DNA from: Saussurea involucrata | Taxonomy: Eukaryota; Streptophyta; Magnoliopsida; Asterales; Asteraceae | DNA: 64,000 nucleotides | Direction: 5' to 3' | Assembly (NCBI GenBank): GCA_033807775.1 | Contig: CM066326.1 | Coordinates: forward strand, 94,900,873-94,964,872 | Shown here: one piece after another, positions 1-10,400 of the stretch | Layout: every line of letters begins with the position of its first letter | Numbering within the stretch: the stretch's first letter is position 1 | Position numbers and translations under genes: made by a program | Notes under the pieces: model-generated | What the model was told of the DNA's origin: nothing | The model's input: the letters and a program-made list of their open reading frames with translations, nothing else | The model's database searches: none

Positions 1-175
1 ACACGTATTGTATCCTCGTCAGGAAACACCTACAAAAGGCAAAGAAAATTTTTCGTGGTACCCTTTTCTTATGGGTCCTTTTAACAGTTAGTATAAAACA
101 TAAACTGCAAAAAAAAATTAAAATATGTTGTCGACATAAAATAAAACAAGACAACATACAATCCACAAAATTTGT

Positions 176-2128
176 TTAAAGCCACAAACGCATCCCACCG
201 GGATTGTCAACATTAAACATTCCTTTCGGAATCCATTTTCTAACCATTCTAATTTTGCGATTGTATTTATCATACACATAAAATGAAGCATTTATATTCG
301 CATTAGGTCTAGAAAAATTACTATTATACATACGAGCATACGGTTTCCTCCCATAATTCACATTTTTCATTTTTGACATATATGGGGGTTTTCTTGTATC
401 AACTTTAGGAGATGCAAAAAAAATTTTAATGGGTTTACACGAGCATTTATCAATACATGTATCAGAACCAATGCCTTTTCGACAATTAATGCGATTCGAC
501 ATATTTAGCATTTTAAGCATTTTATCATTGCTATTTTGAAAAGCTTTAGCTAATAAATTATCTTTTTCATATAAATCGCAGTTAGCTTTTAAATAAATAT
601 TTTCATTTTCAAGCAAATCACATTTTATACATGCAACACTTTCATATGTATTTTTATTTAAACATGCAATTTTATCATTTAAAATAACACAAGATTTATA
701 ATCATTTTTCTCAATTGGTTTTTCTTTTAAGCATGCAATTTCATTTTTTAAGATATCACAAGATTTGCAAACATCTTTTTTACTTAATTTATTTTCTAAC
801 TTAGTGATAACATCTAAATCATAAGTAGATTTTTGTTTACCGTCATCTATTTCCTTTTTATATGCAGATACGGTTTCTTTTAATTTAGTGATTTCATCTT
901 TATACTTATTTGCAAGAGCGGCCATGTCATTGAATGATTCATATAATAATTCAAGGTTATTTTCATTATCACTATCATAATAATTATCACTATAATTACT
1001 ATCATAATTATTGTCATGAAAACATGATGTAGATACCTCATCATCACGGTCGGCCATGAGACAGATATTCTTGTCTTCATCTTCGTTTGCGCTCCACGCG
1101 GCTCCGACGAATGTTTTTGGTGTGTTGATTTGTTTAGCACGTTTTGGACACACATTTGCATAGTGATTTTTATCACCACACACATAGCAAAAGCCTTTCT
1201 TTTTATTGGCTTTGTCATCGTCACTAGATTCGTCATATTTGTTATGGACGTTGCGACTTTGATTTTTACCACCACGATGGTAGTCTCCATTTCCTTGAAA
1301 CCTATCAATATTGGCAAACTTTTTGTTAGATAAAAGTTTAGAGAGTTTTCTTACCATCTCGATTAAATCGTCAAGACTTTCGGATTCGTCATTTGAGGAA
1401 CTTGCTTCTTCCTCCTCTTCTTCTTCCTCATCTTTAGGGGCAACGACTTTGAGAGCTATGGATTTCTTTTTGACTCGATCCCGAACTTGATTTCTTTTTA
1501 GTGCAATTTCGTGCACTTTAAGATTGCCGACAAGATCGTCGAGCTTCATTGTTGAGAGATCTCGGGAATCTTCTAACGATGTAATCTTTTGCATCCACTC
1601 CGAAGGTAGTGCTCGAAGAATCTTCCTTACATAATCTTCATTAGGATAAGTACGACCTAATCCTTGTAAAGTAGTCATTATGAGGTTAAATCTTTTAAAC
1701 ATAGAATCGATAGACTCATCTTGAGTCATCTCGAACATTTCATAATCATGAACTAGAATATTTATTTTACTGCTTTTGACTTGCGTGTTTCCACGATGAG
1801 TGTCATTTAAACTTTGCCAGATTTCATTAGCAGTTTCATAAGTAAAAACTCTTTCTATTTCATCAGAATTTAAAGCAGCATATAACATGTTTTTAGCTTC
1901 AAAATTTAAACAATACGAAGCTTCATCAGTGGGAGTCCACTCTTTAGAATCTTTTTCAACAATAAGATCATTTACGATTTTGGTTGGAATAAAATTTCCT
2001 TTTTCAATAATTTCCCACATCTTTCTATTTTTGCCACGCACGTGACATTCAAATAATTTTGCCCAAATACCAAATTTTTCAGTATCAATAATAGGAGGTT
2101 TTGAAAACAAAACAGTTTGTTGAGCCAT
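176..2128 (-). CDS. gag: Copia gag polyprotein with zinc knuckle and Cys-rich coiled-coil tail
   Basis: Uninterrupted 650-residue frame. The first 230 residues match the UBN2/DUF4219 class of copia gag: an N-terminal W-containing segment, then the region around 'EIWQSLNDTH' and the predicted helices after it. An acidic run of Glu and Ser lies near residues 235-255. One CCHC zinc knuckle (C-x2-C-x4-H-x4-C, starting CYVCGD) lies near residue 315 and would bind the genomic RNA. Residues 400-560 are predicted coiled coil and contain three diverged repeats of a Cys-x2-Cys / 'ILxxxIACL' type. The frame ends about 20 residues after a 'KWIPKG' motif, where a protease with an Asp-Ser-Gly site would normally follow. 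The intact frame suggests recent activity. The start chosen is 53 bases after the primer site and there is no earlier ATG in frame. Confidence 0.85.
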   Translation of the reverse strand: MAQQTVLFSKPPIIDTEKFGIWAKLFECHVRGKNRKMWEIIEKGNFIPTKIVNDLIVEKDSKEWTPTDEASYCLNFEAKNMLYAALNSDEIERVFTYETANEIWQSLNDTHRGNTQVKSSKINILVHDYEMFEMTQDESIDSMFKRFNLIMTTLQGLGRTYPNEDYVRKILRALPSEWMQKITSLEDSRDLSTMKLDDLVGNLKVHEIALKRNQVRDRVKKKSIALKVVAPKDEEEEEEEEASSSNDESESLDDLIEMVRKLSKLLSNKKFANIDRFQGNGDYHRGGKNQSRNVHNKYDESSDDDKANKKKGFCYVCGDKNHYANVCPKRAKQINTPKTFVGAAWSANEDEDKNICLMADRDDEVSTSCFHDNNYDSNYSDNYYDSDNENNLELLYESFNDMAALANKYKDEITKLKETVSAYKKEIDDGKQKSTYDLDVITKLENKLSKKDVCKSCDILKNEIACLKEKPIEKNDYKSCVILNDKIACLNKNTYESVACIKCDLLENENIYLKANCDLYEKDNLLAKAFQNSNDKMLKMLNMSNRINCRKGIGSDTCIDKCSCKPIKIFFASPKVDTRKPPYMSKMKNVNYGRKPYARMYNSNFSRPNANINASFYVYDKYNRKIRMVRKWIPKGMFNVDNPGGMRLWL

Positions 2129-2180
2129 TATATAAAAGATATAACTTTAAAAATTTAAACAGATAATTTTTGAAATCCCC

Positions 2181-2192
2181 GCTCTGATACCA
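2181..2192 (-). other. Primer-binding site of element A
   Basis: On the minus strand this reads TGGTATCAGAGC, the complement of the 3' end of plant initiator tRNA-Met. It sits two bases inside the inner end of the LTR, as expected for minus-strand DNA priming. Confidence 0.9.
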
Positions 2193-2194
2193 AT

Positions 2195-3351
2195 TGTTAG
2201 ACAACCTAGGGGGGGGTAAGGTTGTATTTAAAACTTTTACTTTCAAAAATTCTTTTATAAAAATATCTTAATAATGTAAATACAACAGAGTATATGAAAA
2301 CACAACAGATACGTATAAATACAGGATAGTATAAATATAGTAAATAAAGCAGAGTATAAATGCAATGAATATACAATAATTATATAAACAGATATAATTA
2401 AATGCACAGCGGAAATATAAAGAGATAAGGGATAGAGATACTTGACACGGAGATTTAGTGATTTACCACAACTTGGTAAATCACTAGCCGAGACACTTCC
2501 CGACACGATCCAATAAACGTATTCTTTACGGTAGAATACAAACCAAATACAAAGGAAAGCAATAGGCTCTCAAGCTCTAGCTTATTGAGATATACAGGAT
2601 CACACACCCGTTATTCAAACACTTACAAGAGGAGTATAACTCACAATGGAAATCACTCTTGTATAATATTTATCACTTGGATATTTTATAAAAACGTTTT
2701 ATAAAATAAATATGTAGTGATAATATGTAGTATGGAATATTAGTTGGGAGAGATCAGATGAGGAGATGGCTGTTGGTTTGTATCTGTATTTTTATTTCTT
2801 CTCCACCTTCGCATGCATTATATAGCACCTCTTCCAACGGATATATGCATCCGCGGTATACCGCCAAAAGCACGTGGTATACCGTGCAGTAAAAGTAGCT
2901 TCCAACCAATCAGAATTGTACACCACGCCTACCGCGGTATACCGCCTGTACCTTCGCGGTATACCGGCCAGAGAAAAAGGACACCCTGCAAAACAGAACG
3001 TAAAAATGTACCCGCGGTATACCGGGCATTCTTCGCGGTATACATGCGTCAGAATAGGCAGCTTCCATGACGCAACCAATCTTTCTCAATAAACCATATT
3101 TAATTAAAATCATTTATTTGGTTTTTAGAAATATCCAAGTGGTATATTATTTTAGGGTGTTTATCATTATAAATTATAAACACTAATGACAACGTAAATC
3201 TTCCGTCTTGAACTCTTCAGATAAAATCTTCGTGTTCTTCAAGAACTGTACACTTGGATTGGATTGTTAGATAAACAATAATACGGTGTGTTTGTAATCA
3301 TCAAAATAAATATATATAAATATATAGAGATGTGGTACACTTGCACCAACA
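2195..3351 (-). repeat. 5' LTR of element A (about 1157 bp)
   Basis: On the minus strand the repeat runs from TGTTGGTGCAAGTG to CTAACA, so it has TG...CA ends and stops next to the primer site. The partner LTR is outside the window, so its limits rest on the terminal dinucleotides and the primer site alone. It contains a GC-rich stretch with repeated GGTATACC palindromes (2855-3044) in otherwise AT-rich sequence. Confidence 0.8.
2855..3044. repeat. Six GGTATACC-type palindromes in three pairs inside LTR A
   Basis: GGTATACC starts at 2855, 2876, 2936, 2958 and 3016, and a one-base variant at 3037. Most copies are extended to GCGGTATACCG. Within a pair the starts are 21-22 bases apart; the gap from the second copy of one pair to the first of the next is 58-60 bases. 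The sequence between copies is not repeated, so the motif and its spacing appear to be what is kept. Confidence 0.8.
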
Positions 3352-3363
3352 TAAACTATCTAT

Positions 3364-3652
3364 CAGGGCTTTTTGGTTTGTGAAATTCAAAAGAATTTGA
3401 TGGAATTGGAATGACAAATTTATTTGACCAAATTTCAAACTTTATGTTTGGTTCACATAATGAAAGTGATTGAATCCTTTAAATTCCATGATCTAAGGAA
3501 TTCATCGTTCATTGGCTTAAGCGATTGAATTGAATTCCTACCAACGAAACTGCGTAATCAAATTCCATTATAATTCAATCAAAGTCAAATTACTTGGATG
3601 AATTCTAATCCATCAAATTCCATTACACTTAGATTATCAAAAACCAAATAAA
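3364..3652. mobile_element. Possible MITE with imperfect terminal inverted repeats
   Basis: The left end reads GGGCTTTTTGGTTTGTGAAA and the right end, on the opposite strand, a similar TTTGGTTTTTGA followed by a shared 'gaatttgatgga' segment. The roughly 290 bases between are AT-rich with many copies of gaatt/aattc and no coding frame. I could not fix a target-site duplication, so this may be a decayed hAT- or Harbinger-type MITE or only a local inverted repeat. Confidence 0.3.
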
Positions 3653-3852
3653 ACCATAATCTTTAATTAGTTGAACTTTTCTTTTGATCATCCGGAGCAA
3701 CATATTTCCAAAAAAGTTGTCAAAACTCTCAATTGGCACGCACCATACTCTTTAATTAATTGAACTGATGATCAATCTTTAATTAAACTTAAAAAAATAA
3801 TGATAAAAGAGACCTAAAACTTACAAAGGATTATACATGTAATTCTAAATCA

Positions 3853-3953
<101 letters not shown>

Positions 3954-4086
3954 TATGATTAAGCAGCTAGCGTTTGATTTGATGGAAACTGAAATCGTTA
4001 AATGACAGTTTGTATTCTTCAATGTCATTCATACATGAAGCAAGCAAGCAACCAGGATTTAAATCTAACCATATATGGAGTATTAA

Positions 4087-4575
4087 TTATTGTAAACCAA
4101 CACCTGTGCCTATCACCTGCTGCTTGTTAAAACCCATGTTCATGTTGATGTTGTTGCAATCGAAGCCACATCCACACTGTGGCGACTCGATGAATCCACT
4201 GATGTCGAATGCCGCCGACAATATTCCCACCGACAGAGACAACTCATCGCCGTCGCGGGTGACCTCCACGATATTGAGCCAGAAAAACAGGACTTTGACG
4301 CTGATACCCTTCAAATTGGTTAGCTTGTCTTTAGTGATGACCCCAGAGATGGTGGATTGGTACTTGAGATCGTAGCCTTGAACGGAGTAAGAGCAAGCCT
4401 GACCCAGGTACGCCTCGAACTCTCCGGTCTCTTCATTGAGGGTGTAGCCTGTCACCCCCTTCGGAAGCAGACCCGCCGGAAAATCGTATTCTTCCAGAGC
4501 TTCATAGGCTGTGAGGGCGGTAGCAGAAAAAAGTGGAAGAGATAGGAGGAGGAGGAAGAAGAAAAACAAAGTCAT
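4087..4575 (-). CDS. Secreted DUF538 family protein
   Basis: A single-exon gene for about 162 residues. A hydrophobic stretch right after the start (MTLFFFFLLLLSLPLFSATA) is a signal peptide. The mature part begins 'YEALEEYDFPAGLLPKGV', the typical opening of DUF538, and runs through 'YDLKYQSTISGVI' and the conserved 'GISVKVLFFWLNIVEV' segment to a short Cys-rich end (CGCGFDC). Members are small plant proteins reported from cell-wall or stress contexts; the biochemical role is unsettled. An ATG 36 bases further upstream (4611) is in frame and would add 12 residues. I prefer the start at 4575 because the only good TATA box lies 10 bases before the upstream ATG, which would put the mRNA start downstream of it, and because the signal peptide then starts at the methionine. 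It is the clearest host gene in the window and looks intact. Confidence 0.88.
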   Translation of the reverse strand: MTLFFFFLLLLSLPLFSATALTAYEALEEYDFPAGLLPKGVTGYTLNEETGEFEAYLGQACSYSVQGYDLKYQSTISGVITKDKLTNLKGISVKVLFFWLNIVEVTRDGDELSLSVGILSAAFDISGFIESPQCGCGFDCNNINMNMGFNKQQVIGTGVGLQ

Positions 4576-4620
4576 TTGGGAAAAAAGTCGTAGTGTTGAC
4601 TGCACTCTCACACATACTGT

Positions 4621-4628
4621 GTATATAG
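4621..4628 (-). promoter_or_regulatory. TATA box of the DUF538 gene
   Basis: On the minus strand this reads CTATATAC. With the usual 25-35 base spacing the transcript would start near 4590-4597, supporting translation from 4575. The stretch to about 4740 has no other recognisable element. Confidence 0.6.
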
Positions 4629-4740
4629 GGATAATATTGTATGTGTGGTATCAATCCACTTTATAAGCCAGCCAGCTACTTTCCTAATCCCACGGTACCT
4701 ACCACTTCCATGTCACGTGCCATACCTACCAACCATGGGA

Positions 4741-5170
4741 AATTAATTAAAATACCCTAAGTTTGAATTTCCTTTACCAAAATACCCTAAATCTCTTTCA
4801 GTTTGCAAAAATGCCACAAGTGCCCGCGATGGAGCCCGCGATCGCGGGCTAGGGCGTACGTGGCACCGAGGTTCGGCCAAAGTGTCCCGCAGTGACATCT
4901 TTGGTCCCTCCCCGCGATGGGCAGAAAATTTACAATTTCAGCCCCTGTACTTGAACGAATCTTGCATGCTTTTACTGTTTTTTTCCACAATTATTGTACT
5001 TTGAAGACCAATTTGTGGTTCAAATTCACTGGTTTGTTTGAGATTTCATCCATAAATATGAGTGATATGCAATCCATAATTCACACTCATTTCTTGCTTT
5101 TTCTTGATTTCTCTCTTGCTTTCTTTGTTTAACTTGCTTTCTCTCTTGATTTCTCTCATTTCATTCACAA
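4741..5170. other. Intergenic stretch with a GC-rich palindrome and a CT-rich leader
   Basis: Bases 4741-4800 are AT-rich. Bases 4810-4920 are GC-rich and contain a perfect 18-base palindrome, AGCCCGCGATCGCGGGCT, at 4833-4850, with partial copies of CCCGCGAT on both sides. The style resembles the end of a DNA transposon but no partner end was found. From about 5090 the plus strand becomes CT-rich, like a plant 5' untranslated leader, and an ATAAATA at 5051 could be its TATA box. Confidence 0.5.
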
Positions 5171-5208
5171 ATGGCATCATCATCAAACCCTAAGTCTACT
5201 CCTGAAAA

Positions 5209-5493
5209 ATGCCTCCTAAAATCGAGATCGCCATAGCCAAAAAGCAAAAGGAGATAGAGGAACTGACACAAGAGTGGAATCAAATGATGGACAGGAAGGC
5301 AGTCCACTTGAGAAGGATCGAAGAGAAAGATAAGGAGATCAACAGGATGAAAGGGGATATAAAAGCTAGGGAGGATCGTATTCGTCGAGAACAAGAAGCA
5401 ATTCACCATATTCTGCAAGACTTCGCAATTCTTCAAGCGAAGGTAAACGATAAGCAAGCTTGGATTGATGAAACTAAAGCAATTTTTGAGTAG
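5209..5493 (+). CDS. Small coiled-coil protein of unknown function
   Basis: A 94-residue frame, almost entirely charged helix: heptad-like spacing of Ile/Leu/Met among Lys, Glu, Arg and Asp from residue 5 to the end, so a coiled coil is expected. There is no signal peptide, membrane segment or known motif. A CT-rich leader lies upstream and an AATAAA about 110 bases downstream, so it may be transcribed. An earlier ATG at 5171 opens a 21-codon frame (MASSSNPKST...) that overlaps this start in another phase. It is either an upstream frame or the true N-terminus separated by a one-base shift. It could be host, or a passenger of the neighbouring MULE material; I do not recognise the family. Confidence 0.45.
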   Translation: MPPKIEIAIAKKQKEIEELTQEWNQMMDRKAVHLRRIEEKDKEINRMKGDIKAREDRIRREQEAIHHILQDFAILQAKVNDKQAWIDETKAIFE

Positions 5494-5600
5494 GTGGTGG
5501 TTGTTTTAGTTGTTTTGTATTTGTTTTTTGTTGTTTTGAATTTTTTTTTGCTGTGTTGTTGTTTTGTATTTTTTTGTTGTTTTGTACTTTGTTGCTCATG

Positions 5601-5606
5601 AATAAA
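5601..5606 (+). terminator. Candidate poly(A) signal after the coiled-coil frame
   Basis: AATAAA preceded by a long T- and TG-rich stretch (5500-5600), the usual composition of a plant 3' untranslated region. Confidence 0.4.
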
Positions 5607-5661
5607 GGTTTTTAATTTGTCTGAAAAGTAGTTTTTAAGTAGTCTGAATTTTGTCTGAAAA

Positions 5662-5762
5662 GTGGTTCATGTGAAAAATACAACTCATAAATGTTATACA
5701 AGATTATTTCATAGCAAACACATACTGGTAAATACAGTACAAATTTATCCAAATTTGAGGCT
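5662..5762. repeat. First copy of a 100-bp direct repeat (partner at 14546-14646)
   Basis: Starts GTGGTTCATGTGAAAAATAC and ends at the insertion site of element B. The second copy at 14546 differs at only a few positions and is in the same orientation. The two copies lay about 1.1 kb apart before element B arrived. On the minus strand this copy carries the last codons of the interrupted PB1-like gene. Confidence 0.85.
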
Positions 5763-5765
5763 ACG

Positions 5766-7441
5766 TGTAACGTCCCAATTTTCATAACAAGAATTTATCT
5801 AGAATATAGCATTCAGATTACATTATTATCTTGTTCATAAACATTCTTTTCACTAAGCTAAGCAAAATTGACAGCGGAAGTCTCTAATCCACAGCCGAGA
5901 TCTCTATCTAAACATCAGCCAAAAGACTTGGAGTCGCTCTAAGTTCCAAATCCTTCCTGCCATCACACGGTTCTTACTTGAAGAACCTTTAACATGCTTA
6001 CCTGAAAATGGTTTAGTTTTGAAAGCGAGGGTTAGACCAAAAGGTCTAGTGAATTCCCTCCGAAAACAACATGTAACCAGTATAAAACATTTATGAAAAT
6101 ATCATCGTAAACCTTAACATAACATCAGGTATGGTACTACACTGTATATAGGATCACATAAACATTCTGCGATCGGGGCCCAATGGGTTACCCTCTCGCC
6201 CTCAACCGGAGCCTACGCAAACTCCCCTTCCCGGAGCTTACGCAGACCCCCCTTTCTACTCGAAATAGGAGGAAACGGATTCCAACCTACCAGTCTGTCA
6301 TAAACATCCAAGGGATCATCAGACCCCGAGGATCTATCTCTGATCCTACTGTGTAGACCGACTCCACATAGCACGTCATTCATTTCATAAAACTTGCACC
6401 TTTAAAACCTTAGTAAATCGTCATTCTCAGCTCATCAAGTACAATACATTTTCTCAGGTAAAACAGGTATTTCATGGAAAACATGCGTAACGGTTATAAA
6501 CATTTCATGCTCGTAATGAAACCATAATCAGTCAAAAGCATTTAACACTTTAAGTCGTAAAAAGGGTTTAGGGAACTCACCTTGCTTGACGTACAACGCG
6601 CTTCTTAAATACTTCCAAGCTAACCCAAACGAACACCTAAGGCAATAGATCCTCATCAGATAAAACGGCTCAGCCTACTGTCCAGCACAAGATTTTCGGG
6701 TACTGACATGTCCGGATACCACACTTGTCCGGATGCCACACTTGTCCGGATACTACACTAGTCCGGATACCATACTAGTCCGGATACCATACTAGTCCGG
6801 ATAAACCTCACCCGGAAACTACCATGGAGTTTTACCCGGACACTAGCATCCGTATCCGGAAACCACCATATCATCAAGAACTGAAGGTGTCCGGATACGA
6901 CTGCTGTCCGAAAATAAATTTCTTAAAAGTGATTTCTAACCCGATTTTAGCCATCTGCTTGATTAGATAACCACAAGGGTTCATCCACCAACCCCAAACA
7001 CCCAATTAATCCCACTTTAATCCCTTAAAAACGATTCCAAATGACAAAACCCATAAACTTCATTTTAAGGGGGAAAATGGTGAAAACTCAAGTAATCACC
7101 CACCTCAGTCCTAAGGATTCATAATAATAGGAAGGAGAAGCATTAATCTAATCAGATGAACGAATTAGTATACATTACCTTGCAGATTCTAGTTTGATTT
7201 CTCCTTTCTCCCTTGATTTCTTCTCAAACCTTATTCCTTTCTCTCTCTTCTTCTTCCTTAGCCGCCAAACACTAAGAGCATTCTCAAACAATACTGATTT
7301 CAGCCAAAAATGGGGGCTGCCCTAGGGATTGGAGTCTTCTTATACCCTTCATAAATTTACAATCTAGTCCCTCAAGTTTACTTCCATTTATTTTACTTTG
7401 ACCACCAACTTTAAAACTCACTAGAATAATGGGTTGTTACA
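5766..7441 (-). repeat. 3' LTR of element B (1676 bp)
   Basis: Bounded by the target duplication on the left and by the polypurine tract on the right. It contains, in minus-strand order, a purine-rich segment ending in a 5' splice-site-like AAG|GTAATG (near 7178), a 17-bp tandem array, a stem-loop (6033-6048) and a TTTTCAG|GTAAGC (6002-6004). Confidence 0.93.
6710..6811. repeat. 17-bp tandem array with TCCGGA core, 6 units
   Basis: GTCCGGAT starts at 6710, 6727, 6744, 6761, 6778 and 6795, exactly 17 bases apart. A typical unit is GTCCGGATACCATACTA. Isolated TCCGGA or CCCGGA motifs continue to about 6900. Confidence 0.92.
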
Positions 7442-7478
7442 ACACTCCCCCCTTAAAAGAATTCCGTCCCCGGAATTC
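7442..7478 (-). promoter_or_regulatory. Polypurine tract and preceding stem-loop of element B
   Basis: On the minus strand, GAATTCCG and CGGAATTC form an 8-bp stem around GGGA (7478-7459), followed by AAGGGGGGAG next to the LTR. The purine run primes plus-strand DNA; the stem-loop is shared, with changed bases, by elements C, E, F and H. Confidence 0.85.
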
Positions 7479-10400
7479 CTCATTGGAAAAGATGCGGGTA
7501 TCTTGCCCACATCAAAACCGACACTTCCCAAAGTAAAGTTATAACTGACTCAGTCAACCATCTCATCAAACTCGAAACATGGAACCTTGGGTGCATTTCC
7601 TTCTATTCTTACGGTACTCTAACTCGTAGGCTACTGTTCCTACTCGGTCGATCTTGACTACAGAAGATTTACTAAGGCTTCTCATGCATCAACACTTCCT
7701 TTAAGGAGGAACTTGGCTAAATCCTCTGCCACAACACGAGATTCATTTACTAAGAGACGGACACACACTTGACCGCTTGACACAAATCCAAACCTGAACG
7801 TCCCGACAACTCACAACCCAGAGTTCCTTCATCGAAATACAAGCAATCCTAGATTACTTCTCCTAATCAACAATCGACTATGCGAATAACGTTTCCCTTT
7901 CTCGGACCACCTCGACCACAGTTCGTCAACCATTTCTTACATCCTCACCACTTTATCACTCCATCCTTGTACGTAACCCAGGGTAGGAACCTTCAAACCT
8001 AACGTTGAAGTGTTCACCTACTAGAATTAAACTTTCCTGAAACACATCAACTCCTCGCTGATTACCACGTTCGTTCGGTCATAAAACATAACTCCGGTTA
8101 CCCTCACCCAACTGGGAGGAATAACCATGGTCACACCATGCTATTCTCACTAGCTTAAACACTATACGACCAAATCGTTTACACATTTCTCACAAGGTCA
8201 CTAACTTAACTCATTTAGTTGTCTCATCCACTTCTCCATGCACAAAAACTTACACAATTTCCTTCCTCAATATTCTTTCCAACGGTTCGCACACTAATCA
8301 AAGACAATCTACACAATACTGTACCTTTCGGCAATACTGTCAAGTTTACTACTTCCAACTTACTCACTTGCTCCGACATACTATCTACACCTTCCCCACG
8401 TTAGCGTGGAACACTGCTCACCAAACATTACTTGCCCCTCTCTCCTGACCTTTCCACATGTTGATATCGCTTTCTCATTCTTACATAACCAAACAGTTGC
8501 ACCAAAATCTTATCTTAAGGCATTCAACCAAGCCGTCTTGAAACAAGACCAGTGTTCGACGTCGCTACACATTCTTTAATCTCCAACTTTTACCTTCTCA
8601 GACATTTCTATCACACAAAAGCAACAATCCACATTCTTTAAGGATTTCACATCTATCCCACCACATTTTGGCTAACACAACCCTCATCCTCTTTAAACTT
8701 CCAATGACCCCAAAGTATGTTTCTTAGTAACGTCCCCTATTCACTCTAATAATCCACCCCCTTGGATTCCCTATTACAAACGGATCTATTAATTCAGGAA
8801 CACCCCGAAACTCGGGTTCCACAATTCTTTCGACTAACCACTATGATCATAAAATCATACAGACATATATATATGTACCGTCATCCCGGCTTTCTTACTT
8901 TGATTTACCTTAAATAATTTTTTAACAATCAGTGTGTTAGTCTCAATAACACTTCCCCAAAAATTGTAACACCTTCTGTAATAACAAATGAACGTCATTA
9001 CTTAACAAATCTATAAAATTTAAATCAACCAACCAAAGGCTTATACCTCTATCATGACAATTCAAATCAACTAACGATCATACTACTACTCCGACCCACA
9101 ATCATCGTCACGTCATTCCTTAAACATAACCAAAATTTCCAACTATTCCTAGGATCATTCCCTCAAGCATAAGGAACAATTTTCATTCTTTAACGATGTC
9201 TCCTCTACTATACTACAGCTTGACTAATCTATTCATCATCTTCTTTAAACTTACTTCTGCCTTCAAGAATATACTTAACAACATACGTAACCACAAAGAT
9301 TGGTCTCACAGATGGTCAATCACCCAATTCTACCCCGACATTCCATTCCGATAACAGTCAAAATACACACCTACTTACAACACACGTACTTCAACAACTG
9401 GGATTGCAAAACGTACAATCTATCCGAAATCCCAAAAGGACTTCCTTCTAATCCTTCATCTTTCTAACATTGCCTTACTACATCACCGGCTGACACAGAT
9501 ATCTTGGCAATTGACGCTACTATTCATTCGTACATTCACCACTCCTATTATCACACTACCGACCAAGTCTCTCATGGTCATTCGTACACAATTCACACTT
9601 TCCTTCATATTCTCCCGTATACTACAATCGAGTCTGTCTCGCTACTTAGTTCTCTCCCAACTTGTTGAACTATGACTCACGAGTTCACACTTAGCTCAAA
9701 CACGAACATCCTAACTAGCTCTTTTATGACCCGAGTCCTTTCTTAGACATGGCACATTTTCTTACAGACTGGCATAGTCTACACTCACTCCGCCTGTGTT
9801 ACACACCTTGTCCTTCTACGGACCCTCCTCACCTCGTAAATAGAACGCCTATTCAACAACAACAGTCTCTTACTAATTTAACACCTCTACAAGATGATCT
9901 ATCAACTTACACTCATCTGGTTTGAGTCTTCGGCCTCGGCCAACATACACCGTTGCCGACTTCAACAACAAAAGACAACTCTTAACTACTTCCTTAACCT
10001 ATCCTTTAACATGAGTTCCTTACGGGACCTATTCCTCCCTACACATCATAGTTAACTTTATAATCCGTCGCCCCCATTTCGAAACTTACTCATGTAACAT
10101 CAATATTACAAGCTCTCTTCGAATCTCATGACCCACATCGTGGACCTTTCATTCCTGCCTCACAACACTACTCATAAAGAGTTGCTAAAAACCAATACCT
10201 TGATGACTCCTAGTCCTTCCTCCGGGCACCATCGCCCCTCGGCAATTGTGTTCTCAGTCATCGAGCAAAGGTACAGACCCTCATACACCTGGCACTAAAT
10301 CCATTCCCGACTCTTCCAAGGTCCAACTCTCCTCTTAAACACATATACCAAAGCTACATACGTTCTCCCCTGACTTGACCAACGCCTCTCCGCTCTCAGA

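Larger units (their letters stand above)
1..3351 (-). mobile_element. Element A: Ty1/copia (Sirevirus-like) retrotransposon, 5' part
   Basis: Reading on the minus strand, a 5' LTR (3351-2195) is followed by a primer-binding site, a short leader and a long gag frame (2128-176). Protease, integrase and reverse transcriptase would lie left of base 1 and are not visible. Bases 175-1 follow the gag stop and hold no clear protein; they contain a T-rich run ending in GCAG, which looks like a 3' splice site. The 3' LTR and target-site duplication cannot be seen. The large gag with a zinc knuckle and coiled-coil tail favours the Sirevirus branch of Ty1/copia, but without pol this is tentative. Confidence 0.85.

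Noticed and set aside
2793..3113. Short frames on both strands over the GGTATACC region
   Set aside because: Open because of GC-rich repeats in LTR A; no protein features.
4576..4611. Upstream in-frame ATG of the DUF538 gene
   Set aside because: Only 10 bases from the TATA box and would place 12 extra residues before a good signal peptide.
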